Of a DNA stretch of 35,046 bases, positions 29,456 through 35,046 are shown in pieces. The DNA is from a virus. The stretch is taken from the IMG/VR virus record IMGVR_UViG_3300017971_000554, positions 1 to 35,046 of that record; one strand, given 5' to 3'. Both the position numbers and the translations under genes were made by a program. The stretch's first letter is position 1, and every line of letters starts with the position of its first letter. The notes beneath the pieces were generated by a model, which was not told the DNA's origin, made no database searches, and saw nothing but the letters and a program-made list of their open reading frames with translations.

Positions 29456-29517
29456 AACGGTATGGGTTCCGGGAATGCGCTCCGCAAAGCCAGTTCCGGT
29501 CCCATGCCGTTTTTTTT
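29456..29517 (+). terminator. Intrinsic terminator 2 of the leader
   Basis: AACGGTATGGG (29456-29466) pairs with CCCATGCCGTT (29501-29511, one G-U), with an inner CCGG(G)AA/TTCCGG stem and an 18-base loop, followed by T8. A ribosome site AAGGAGAT comes immediately after. The loop is complementary to the 5' part of the same transcript, which suggests regulation of read-through. Confidence 0.85.
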
Positions 29518-29530
29518 ATAAGGAGATATT

Positions 29531-29665
29531 ATGGTTAATTACAAAACTTCATTTGACCGCAAAAAAAAGGGAACTCAGAAGCCTAAGAAATTCAAGCTAT
29601 CAGAAATAACAAAGATAATATGGGGTTATCGAAAGGCGACACCTATTGTTGAAAGGAGAATATAA
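29531..29665 (+). CDS. 44-residue basic micro-protein
   Basis: AAGGAGAT lies seven bases before the ATG. The product is Lys-rich (DRKKKGTQKPKKFK) and ends in a short helical part (SEITKIIWGYRKATPIVERR). It is the first gene after the double terminator. The stop directly abuts the next ATG. Possibly a nucleic-acid-binding peptide; no family recognised. Confidence 0.6.
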   Translation: MVNYKTSFDRKKKGTQKPKKFKLSEITKIIWGYRKATPIVERRI

Positions 29666-29968
29666 ATGAAAAAAGAAAGTAAAGTATTATATCGTACTTG
29701 TATGTACTGCGGAGATACTTTTGGAGCTAAGGATGGGAAGCAGTCAAGCGGTCATTCTCACGGAGTCTGTTCTGTATGCCGTCCTTTTAGTTTGATGTTG
29801 GCAGAAGCTCAGAGAGAAAGGAATAGAATAATAGAAAGAAGAAAAACTAATAAATATGTTCTGATTAAATTACAGAGGGTGTCCCGAAGAATTGATACAT
29901 TAAAGAACATTCTTTCCTTTAGGAGATATGCTGTTCAGAACAGAGGGTTGCTGGCGAAACCGGCTTAG
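29666..29968 (+). CDS. SHGxC-type zinc-finger protein
   Basis: 100 residues, GAAAGGAG before ATG. CMYCGDTFGAKDG followed by SSGHSHGVCSVC is the SHGIC-x-x-C zinc-binding pattern seen in small bacterial and sensor-associated zinc fingers. The rest is a basic helical tail (RNRIIERRKTNKY). A nucleic-acid-binding regulator is likely. It is co-directional with the downstream exonuclease. Confidence 0.7.
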   Translation: MKKESKVLYRTCMYCGDTFGAKDGKQSSGHSHGVCSVCRPFSLMLAEAQRERNRIIERRKTNKYVLIKLQRVSRRIDTLKNILSFRRYAVQNRGLLAKPA

Positions 29969-29976
29969 GAGGTTAC

Positions 29977-30537
29977 GTGAAATTATTTTATTTTGATACG
30001 GAAACAACAGGAACCGATCCAAAGAGAAATGCTATCGTTCAGCTTGCCTATATAGTTGAGATAGACGGCAAGGTTATACGTGAAGGCAATATGTTGATTA
30101 AGCCTTTCGAGGGGGCCAAGATAGAGCCGGAAGCTCTCAAGGTAAACAAGAGAACCGAGGAAGAGATAACGCAAGAACCTTTCAAAGACTTCTTCGCTTC
30201 CTATAAATATTTCGTGAGAATGTTGGACACTCATATAGATAGGTATAATAGAGAAGATAAATTTATTATGGTAGGACACAACGTACACTTTGACGCAAAC
30301 TTCCTGAGCGAGTTTTTTAAGAAGAATGGCGACAAATATTATGGCAGTTATTTTGGTACTCAGATATGTACGAGAGTATTGCTCAGCTATATGGGATATA
30401 AGGGGCTGATTAAGTTGCATAACTATAAGCTGGTTACTGCCTGTCAGCATTACGATATTGAACTTGATGCTCACGATGCGATGAATGATATCCGGGCTAC
30501 CAGAGAGTTGTTTCTGAAGTTGCAGGAGGAAGGGTAA
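29977..30537 (+). CDS. DEDDh 3'-5' exonuclease (DnaQ/RNase T type)
   Basis: 186 residues from GTG with TAGGAGG upstream. Exo I FDTETTG (D7, E9), Exo II GHNVHFDANFL (D106) and Exo III HDAMNDI (H166, D171) are all present, so the enzyme should be active. It resembles the epsilon proofreading exonuclease. With no phage polymerase in the window, it may process DNA ends, trim RNA, or assist the host polymerase. Its stop overlaps the next start (TAATG). Confidence 0.9.
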   Translation: MKLFYFDTETTGTDPKRNAIVQLAYIVEIDGKVIREGNMLIKPFEGAKIEPEALKVNKRTEEEITQEPFKDFFASYKYFVRMLDTHIDRYNREDKFIMVGHNVHFDANFLSEFFKKNGDKYYGSYFGTQICTRVLLSYMGYKGLIKLHNYKLVTACQHYDIELDAHDAMNDIRATRELFLKLQEEG

Positions 30538-30980
30538 TGGAAAAATATGTATGTAATTTAGAACTGGCAAAGAAACTTAAAGAGTTGGGTGTGAACCGCA
30601 AGGAAGAATGTGGCTTTTATTGGCGGTGTGCTTCGCAATTAAATCCTGATTGGGTACTATTATATAAAACATCTAAAATGTTTGATAGGAATAGCATATA
30701 TTACTCTGCCTTTTCCGTAGGCGAATTAGGGGGAATGTTGCCATCTTATATGAAGCCCATTGGTATAATTGATGACAGCATTGAGAGAATAAAAACTGAA
30801 AGAAATGGCGGACACTATGTTTGTTACTATAAGCAAATAAAAAAAGAAGGAAATTCCACGATTACTAAAATAATAGAGTTTTCAGAACCTTTCGAAGCAA
30901 ACGCCAGAGCAAAAATGCTGATATATCTTATTGAGAATAAATTGATTGAGGTAAAAAATGGAACACTTCAGGGATCATAA
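30537..30980 (+). CDS. Conserved phage protein of unknown function
   Basis: 147 residues. CNLELAKKLKELGVNRKEE, FYWRC, YSAFSVGELGGMLPSYM and ANARAKMLIYLIENKLIEV form a pattern found in many tailed phages near replication genes (helical start, ELGxxLP, AxAxMLIYLIE). No function known to me. Aromatic-rich FYW near residue 27 could be a binding surface. It overlaps the next gene by 23 bases. Confidence 0.7.
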   Translation: MEKYVCNLELAKKLKELGVNRKEECGFYWRCASQLNPDWVLLYKTSKMFDRNSIYYSAFSVGELGGMLPSYMKPIGIIDDSIERIKTERNGGHYVCYYKQIKKEGNSTITKIIEFSEPFEANARAKMLIYLIENKLIEVKNGTLQGS

Positions 30981-31152
30981 CCTTACGCCGAAGGAACCCA
31001 AGAACCGCAAAGTTACTTGCGCCGAGTGTGGTTCTGCAATAGATATTGACGATGCCATAATAGAAGAGGTTAATCATAACCAGACAATATTTTTCTGTAG
31101 AGATACAGATTGTCAGGAGCAGTATCACAAGAGAGTTGATAAGGAGGATTGA
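30958..31152 (+). CDS. Zinc-finger protein, 64 residues
   Basis: ATG at 30958 with GAGG upstream inside the preceding gene. CAECGSAID and FFCRDTDC give a C-x2-C...C-x4-C set that probably binds one zinc. Ends in a charged tail. Stop TGA overlaps the following ATG (TGATG). It precedes the putative annealing protein and may be part of the same recombination unit. Confidence 0.65.
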   Translation: MEHFRDHNLTPKEPKNRKVTCAECGSAIDIDDAIIEEVNHNQTIFFCRDTDCQEQYHKRVDKED

Positions 31153-31751
31153 TGGCTAAAACAAAGAAGGAAAAGAAAAGCAAGATTACAGTAAGGAAAA
31201 AGGTTGATGGTTATGGCAAGGCAATGGCGACTCTTGTAGAAGATGCGGAGTCCCAGCTTTCCCTAGCAGAAATAAAGGGTAAGATAATTGACAAGCTGGC
31301 TTACTCTTTTAAAAGCAAGAACGTCCAGGTTGATGGATTAACTTTCTGGGGCCTGAAGGCTTGTACTGAATTTGACAAAAGTAGCAAATGGTCTCCGAAG
31401 TGGACTGAGCCTAAGTATCAGGTATTAAATGACGAAGCAGTTCTTCTGACTATCGGCTGTATAAATCCTAAAACGAAAATGACTGAATGGGGTAATTGTA
31501 TTTTTAATCCGAAAGCAAGGTTCGGAGAGAGAACAGCTTTAACAAACGCAAAGCGCTATGCCCTTGATAAACATATATCTGTACCGCAAAAGATATCTTT
31601 TGTTCAGTTTTTAAAAAAGCATAAGCCAAAGCAAATATTGCAAATAGAAGAGGGCAGGGATAAGACGGAAGGTTTTGTTGTGTCTGATGAAGGCGATGTT
31701 AAAACTAAAAAGTTGAAAGGTAAAAAAAATAAGGAGACAATAAACTTATAA
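31152..31751 (+). CDS. Putative single-strand annealing protein (divergent)
   Basis: 199 residues. ATG 31152 is preferred over TTG 31149, since AAGGAGG ends at 31147. After a Lys-rich start there is a helical segment and a core TEFDKSSKWSPKWTEPKYQV, LTIGCINPKTKMTEWGN, then RTALTNAKRYALDKHISVP. That last helix resembles the A-x-T-x-A-K-R-Y-A-L helix of Erf/Rad52-like annealing proteins. Next to an exonuclease of PD-(D/E)XK type and an SSB-like gene, this would make a complete Red-like system. The assignment is inference; the C-terminal tail is Lys-rich and disordered. Confidence 0.5.
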   Translation: MAKTKKEKKSKITVRKKVDGYGKAMATLVEDAESQLSLAEIKGKIIDKLAYSFKSKNVQVDGLTFWGLKACTEFDKSSKWSPKWTEPKYQVLNDEAVLLTIGCINPKTKMTEWGNCIFNPKARFGERTALTNAKRYALDKHISVPQKISFVQFLKKHKPKQILQIEEGRDKTEGFVVSDEGDVKTKKLKGKKNKETINL

Positions 31752-31758
31752 AGTTTTT

Positions 31759-31907
31759 ATGATAAAGAGAAAATGCTTGATATGTGGAAAAGTTTTTTTA
31801 GTAAAACCTTCTAGGATTAAAAAAGGAGGTGGGATTTAAATAATGGTATTGTTTTGTGTAAAAAATGCCATAGAAAAACAAAGAATTACAAAAATAAAAG
31901 GGGGTAG
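31759..31907 (+). pseudogene. Frame-split zinc-finger/HNH-like mini-gene
   Basis: ATG 31759 opens MIKRKCLICGKVFLVKPSRI then KKGGGI and a stop at 31837. In the -1 frame, immediately after the A6GG run at 31819-31826, the sequence continues DLNNGIVLCKKCHRKTKN to a stop at 31905. Joined, the halves make a sensible CxxC...NNGIxLCxxCH module of HNH or zinc-finger type. Either a one-base change broke the gene, or ribosomes slip on T-AAA-AAA. AAAGGAGGT follows the slip point. Confidence 0.4.
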
Positions 31908-31910
31908 AAA

Positions 31911-32561
31911 ATGAGCGGAAAGTATGATAATACTTGCCCATCTGTTACTGAGGTTCTTGGGGTTTTGCGAAAGGTGGGGTTGGAAATTTGGTTTCGGAAT
32001 AACACGAGAGAGTTCTGCGATGCTGAAAGCAAAAAAGGTAAAGAGATAGGACAGATAATTCATAAAATTATTCAGTCTAATATCGATAAGTCAGGGGTAG
32101 ATATTGAAACTGAATATGTCGAAGAGGTCAAAACTGCTTTAAAATCCTTTATGCTTTTTAAGAAAGAGCATCCTGAAATTAAATTGAAAAAAGCAGAAAT
32201 GGCTCTTACAAGCGAGAAGTATAAGTTTAATGGAACTATAGATTGTATAGGTTTAATCGGGAAAGAAGAGATAATTATAGACTGGAAAACCAGTAAATGT
32301 AATGTCGGTAAGAAAAGCGAAACCGATAACCCGAAACTATACGAAGAACACGAATACCAGGCTTCAGCTTATACTATGCTATATAGAGAAGCGAAAAAGA
32401 GAGACGTTAAAAGAGCTGGTTTAGTTGCTGTAGCGAAAGATAAAGTTGCTTACAATTATCTGCTATTGACTGAAAATGCTATAAAAGAACATTTTGAAAA
32501 CGCATTTCTGCCAGCGCTTAAGATATGCAACCATCAAAACAAACAAAAGGAGAAAAAGTAA
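31911..32561 (+). CDS. PD-(D/E)XK exonuclease (RecB/Cas4-like)
   Basis: 216 residues, GGGGG upstream. The PSVTEVLGV start, GKEIGQIIHKII (conserved His helix), GTIDCIGLIG (motif D) and IIIDWKTSKCN (D-W-K, catalytic) followed by YEEHEYQASAYTMLYRE match the PDDEXK_1 group of phage recombination exonucleases. It would resect double-stranded ends to expose single strands. Linked to the annealing and SSB-like genes on either side. Confidence 0.82.
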   Translation: MSGKYDNTCPSVTEVLGVLRKVGLEIWFRNNTREFCDAESKKGKEIGQIIHKIIQSNIDKSGVDIETEYVEEVKTALKSFMLFKKEHPEIKLKKAEMALTSEKYKFNGTIDCIGLIGKEEIIIDWKTSKCNVGKKSETDNPKLYEEHEYQASAYTMLYREAKKRDVKRAGLVAVAKDKVAYNYLLLTENAIKEHFENAFLPALKICNHQNKQKEKK

Positions 32562-32562
32562 A

Positions 32563-33048
32563 ATGGCAAAAAAGTTTAGCGTAGGTATGGAAGGGGAAAG
32601 CGACTCAAGAAGCAAACAGAAACTACCTGAAGGAGAACACATTATGATAATCAAAGATGTTGTTCTCGTAAGAGAAAATCAGTCAAAGAGTGGTAATCCT
32701 TATTTCAGATGGGATTTGAAATCTAAAAAAGAAGGTATAGAAATGCCCGTTTATACGACTCTTATAAAGGGCAAACGTTGGCTATTGAAGCAGATACTTT
32801 TTGCCTGCGGTATTGAAGCGGACGATAAAGACCCCGACCAGAAGTACCAGTTTGACGAAGAAGATGTTGTCAAGAAAGAAGTTGTGGCTGTTATCAAACA
32901 TGAACCGAATGAGTTTGTTGGTAGAGACGGGAACGTTATAAAACACTTGAAAGCAGTAGTTAAGTCTTTCAGGAAAGTTGATGATATAGAGTTTGATCCT
33001 GAAAGTGGACAAGTTTTGCCTGACGAAAACGACCCACCACCATATTGA
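32563..33048 (+). CDS. Single-stranded-DNA-binding-like protein (DUF669-like)
   Basis: 161 residues from ATG 32563, with AAAGGAG upstream; an earlier frame start at 32494 is inside the nuclease gene. PEGEHIMIIKDVVLVRENQS, GNPYFRWDL and KGKRWLLKQILFACGIE resemble DUF669/OB-fold phage SSB-type proteins. The acidic tail ends in DENDPPPY, recalling the acidic, aromatic-ending tip of bacterial SSB (DDDIPF) that recruits repair proteins. It probably coats single strands made by the nuclease. Confidence 0.65.
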   Translation: MAKKFSVGMEGESDSRSKQKLPEGEHIMIIKDVVLVRENQSKSGNPYFRWDLKSKKEGIEMPVYTTLIKGKRWLLKQILFACGIEADDKDPDQKYQFDEEDVVKKEVVAVIKHEPNEFVGRDGNVIKHLKAVVKSFRKVDDIEFDPESGQVLPDENDPPPY

Positions 33049-33076
33049 TTTTTTTCTGTAAAAAGGAGATTACATT

Positions 33077-33772
33077 ATGCCGTTAAAACCAGCGCAAGGG
33101 AATATGTACGATTGGGTTCAATTTGTTCATTCTCACTTAGGCGGTCAATGCCCGCATCGTTGCGGGTATTGTTATGTCCAGAGAAGTAGGTTTGGAATAA
33201 ACGTGCGCTACCAGGGACCACCGAAAATAGTTAAGCCGGAATTGAAATGCAGTTACGGGGCTGGCAAGATAATATTTGTCGAACACATGAGCGACTTGTT
33301 TGCTTTTCAGATACCGAATGAATATAAAATGGATATACTTACTCATTGCCGGAAGTACCCTAAAAATGAGTATGTAATACAGAGCAAGAATCCTCTTGAA
33401 GCTTTCAAATTTATTTCTGTCTTTCCGATTAAGTTTCTTTTCGGTACAACTATTGAAACGAATGTTTCCTCTCTTACTACAAAGGTAAGTTATGCTCCGG
33501 CCCCGTTCTATAGGTATGCTGGTTTGAAGAAGTTTAAACAGGGCGGGCATAGGATATTTGTAAGTATTGAACCGATAATGAGCTTTGACGTTAATATACT
33601 GGCTAAGTGGATGATTGATTTACGTCCTGAGTTTGTAAGCATAGGAGCCGATAGTAAAGATTATGTTCTCCCAGAACCCTCAAAAGAGATGATTGAGGAT
33701 TTTATAGGACTCCTGAATGAAGCGAATATAAAGGTTAAGCAGAAGTCGAATTTAGAGAGGTTATTACGATGA
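33077..33772 (+). CDS. Radical-SAM-like Gp37/Gp68 (DUF5131) family protein
   Basis: 231 residues, AAAGGAG before ATG. QCPHRCGYCYVQ (C25, C29, C32) is the CxxxCxxC cluster motif that binds a 4Fe-4S cluster in radical-SAM enzymes. FVEHMSDLFAFQIPNE, PKNEYVIQSKNPLEAFK, FLFGTTIETN and IFVSIEPIMSFD match the Gp37/Gp68 phage family (DUF5131). Its substrate is not known to me. Adjacency to two DNA methyltransferases suggests nucleic-acid modification, which is inference. The stop overlaps the next start (ATGA). Confidence 0.82.
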   Translation: MPLKPAQGNMYDWVQFVHSHLGGQCPHRCGYCYVQRSRFGINVRYQGPPKIVKPELKCSYGAGKIIFVEHMSDLFAFQIPNEYKMDILTHCRKYPKNEYVIQSKNPLEAFKFISVFPIKFLFGTTIETNVSSLTTKVSYAPAPFYRYAGLKKFKQGGHRIFVSIEPIMSFDVNILAKWMIDLRPEFVSIGADSKDYVLPEPSKEMIEDFIGLLNEANIKVKQKSNLERLLR

Positions 33773-34035
33773 TACAGCAGGCTCTTGTCTTTGCCCCAGA
33801 GAAGCCCAAAAAACAGCCCGTAGAGCCGAAAATAGGGACTCAATGTTCCTTCATACTGAATATGCTCAAGGAGAGGCAATGGGTTAATACAATAGAGATT
33901 ATGGAACGTAAAGGGCTATTCTGCCGGAACTTGGCTGTTGCTGCCAGAATATATGATTTGAAGCATAGATTTAATTGGGATATAGAGAGCAGGATATCTA
34001 AAGAAAATGGACAAGGGGAATACAGGCTTAAATAA
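33769..34035 (+). CDS. Small winged-helix protein
   Basis: 88 residues, starting in an ATGA overlap with the radical-SAM gene. IGTQCSFILNMLKERQWVNTIEIMER, then VAARIYDLKHRFNWDIESR (shown in parts: QCSFILNMLKERQWVN; AARIYDLKHRF) has the helix-turn-helix/wing plan of small phage winged-helix proteins often found near such genes. DNA-binding is likely. Overlaps the next micro-gene by 29 bases. Confidence 0.65.
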   Translation: MIQQALVFAPEKPKKQPVEPKIGTQCSFILNMLKERQWVNTIEIMERKGLFCRNLAVAARIYDLKHRFNWDIESRISKENGQGEYRLK

Positions 34036-34138
34036 AAAAACACGAAAAGGTCGATGTATGTTGTGTAAGAAAATAAGAAAAATAAATAGTTATGGGTATT
34101 GCTTCCCGTGCTTCAAAAAATATCATGGACTCAAATAA
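34007..34138 (+). CDS. 43-residue zinc-ribbon micro-protein
   Basis: ATG 34007 lies inside the end of the winged-helix gene, with a weak ribosome site; a second in-frame ATG at 34058 is possible. The peptide has CMLCKKIRK and YCFPCFKKYHG, two CxxC pairs about 14 residues apart, a compact zinc ribbon, with many basic residues. It overlaps the first bases of the methyltransferase gene. Supported by the motif rather than by the start site. Confidence 0.5.
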   Translation: MDKGNTGLNKKTRKGRCMLCKKIRKINSYGYCFPCFKKYHGLK

Positions 34139-34715
34139 AAAATACCAGATAATATATGCAGACCCGCCTTGGGATTACAGAGATAAAAACGAGGGTAAGC
34201 GTAAATATGGAAAGATTACTCCGTACTATTCCGGCATGAACATTGAAGAAATTAAAGCGTTGCGAGTAAGCAAAATATCAGATGTAAATTGTATTCTTTT
34301 TTTGTGGGTTACATTCCCAAACTTGCAAGAGGGACTTGATACTATAAAAGCGTGGGGGTTTAAGTATAAAACTCTTGGTTTCAGTTGGATTAAAGTTCAC
34401 GAAAAAGAGAAAAATCAACTTGTATTGTGGGAAAAAGAATGTAAGCCGTTTTTTGGGATAGGACATTATACAAAATCAAATTGCGAATGTTGTCTTATAG
34501 GTATGAAAGGAAAGTTAAAATATATAAAGGAAAGTGATAAGATATCAAGCGTTGTGGTATCTCCTCTAAGAGAACATTCTAGAAAACCTGACGAGATAAG
34601 AGAACTGATAGTTAAATTATGCGGGAATAAATCTCGTATTGAGTTGTTTGCACGTCAGAAAACGGAAGGCTGGAACGTTTGGGGGAATGAAGTTGAGTCG
34701 GATATTCAATTATGA
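34125..34715 (+). CDS. MT-A70 family adenine-N6 DNA methyltransferase
   Basis: 196 residues from ATG 34125 (MDSNKKYQIIYADPPWDY); ATG 34092 would add 11 residues that overlap the zinc-ribbon gene. DPPW is the catalytic motif of MT-A70 adenine methyltransferases. FLWVTFPNLQEGLDTIKAWG, FSWIKVH, GIGHYTKSNCECCLIGMKG and PLREHSRKPDE, then IELFARQKTEGWNVWGNE are the usual family blocks. It would methylate adenine in the phage DNA, probably to resist restriction. The stop overlaps the next ATG (ATGA). Confidence 0.9.
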   Translation: MDSNKKYQIIYADPPWDYRDKNEGKRKYGKITPYYSGMNIEEIKALRVSKISDVNCILFLWVTFPNLQEGLDTIKAWGFKYKTLGFSWIKVHEKEKNQLVLWEKECKPFFGIGHYTKSNCECCLIGMKGKLKYIKESDKISSVVVSPLREHSRKPDEIRELIVKLCGNKSRIELFARQKTEGWNVWGNEVESDIQL

Positions 34716-35046
34716 ATCACGTAGATATGTTTACTGGTATAGCTGGCTTTGCTTTGGCAGCCAAGATAGTATGGGGAAATGATTATGAAAATATATGTTT
34801 CTGCGATAATAATATTTTCTGCCAGGAAGTAATAAAAAAGAACTTCGGAAAGGAGTCATTAATTTATGGGGATATCAAAGAAGTTACGAAAGAACGGATT
34901 ATTGCCGACACCGAGCGTATGCGGAAATTACAATCGAAAAGGAGCAAGCAAGACAAGCGGGAATGGGCTTGCGACATCCTTACGGGAGGCTTCCCTTGCC
35001 AGCCATTTTCACAAGCCGGTAAGAGAAGGGGAACAGCAGATGACCG
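34712..35046 (+). CDS. C5-cytosine DNA methyltransferase (3' end cut by window)
   Basis: The first 111 codons are present. Motif I is DMFTGIAGFALAAK (SAM binding, F-x-G-x-x-G variant), and motif IV is GGFPCQPFSQAGKRRG with the catalytic Cys in PCQ. Between them is a charged insert (TERMRKLQSKRSKQDKREWA). It starts in an ATGA overlap with the adenine methyltransferase. The pair suggests methylation of both A and C in phage DNA. The target-recognition part lies outside the window. Confidence 0.9.
   Translation, partial: MNHVDMFTGIAGFALAAKIVWGNDYENICFCDNNIFCQEVIKKNFGKESLIYGDIKEVTKERIIADTERMRKLQSKRSKQDKREWACDILTGGFPCQPFSQAGKRRGTADD

Larger units (their letters stand above)
29329..29517 (+). ncRNA. 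Structured non-coding RNA or leader of the second early block
   Basis: About 115 nt to the first terminator and about 190 nt to the second, with no credible gene inside. GCGGAGCGC (29353-29361) is complementary to GCGCTCCGC (29477-29485), and AACTGGC (29370-29376) to GCCAGTT (29489-29495). Both 3' partners lie mostly in the apical loop of the second terminator hairpin. The pairings are interleaved, so pseudoknot or kissing contacts are needed. No match to a known riboswitch or tRNA was recognised. Confidence 0.55.

Noticed and set aside
29403-29609. 68-codon frame across the two terminators
   Set aside because: It passes through both terminator hairpins, has no ribosome site and conflicts with the well-supported gene at 29531.
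29983-30570. 195-codon minus-strand frame
   Set aside because: Lies wholly opposite the exonuclease, whose three catalytic motifs are intact; no ribosome site.
1-35046. Prophage or temperate phage signals (integrase, att site, CI-like repressor)
   Set aside because: None found in the window; absence here does not exclude them outside it.

Overview
The window is part of a tailed-phage (Caudoviricetes) genome. It is open at both ends: a gene is cut at base 1 and another at base 35046. A large terminase, a portal, an N4-gp56-type major capsid protein, a scaffold and a 1529-residue internal/ejection-type protein are all recognisable. No tape measure, sheath or tail-tube gene is seen, so a short-tailed (podovirus-like) particle is the best reading. 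The DNA is AT-rich, with strong AGGAGG-type ribosome sites, many ATGA/TAATG stop-start overlaps and a few good sigma70-type promoters. No integrase, phage RNA polymerase or tRNA was seen. The host is bacterial; it is probably didermic, because a putative lysis protein ends in outer-membrane-like beta strands. It cannot be named from this sequence.

Layout. 1-2849 (+) is an early/replication block: a DUF6745-like protein with an xSQL tetrapeptide repeat, a lambda-O-like initiator with iterons inside its own gene (likely origin), a RuvC-like resolvase, and micro-proteins. A bidirectional terminator (2877-2930) separates it from a leftward block, 2929-4650 (-), of small unknown genes. That block is driven by a sigma70 promoter at 4667-4695 through a highly structured leader. 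A divergent promoter at 4808-4836 starts the rightward late region. 5000-7808 encodes the terminase pair, separated by a non-coding 273-base stretch with repeated GTAAAC. 7811-13283 is an unusual insert between terminase and portal: a fibre-like protein, a LamG-type lectin and two small proteins that carry N-terminal signal peptides, plus a holin/M15 endolysin/spanin-like lysis set. 13353-29262 is the virion block: portal, small head proteins, putative capsid staple, scaffold, capsid, adaptor, a tail protein with an F5/8C lectin domain, a fibre-like protein and ejection-type proteins.

A near-consensus promoter at 29294 then starts a structured, double-terminated non-coding segment of about 190 nt. 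Past it comes a second early block (29531-35046): zinc-finger micro-proteins, a DEDDh exonuclease, a putative single-strand annealing protein, a PD-(D/E)XK nuclease, an SSB-like protein, a Gp37/Gp68-like radical-SAM protein, a winged-helix protein, an MT-A70 adenine methyltransferase and the start of a C5-cytosine methyltransferase.

The most interesting signals are: iterons read in three frames inside the initiator gene; three RNA segments with interleaved complementary arms; one protein module shared by the capsid and a tail protein; a C-terminal tail shared by the scaffold and a neighbouring head protein; and a cassette of secreted adhesin-like proteins embedded in a virion operon.
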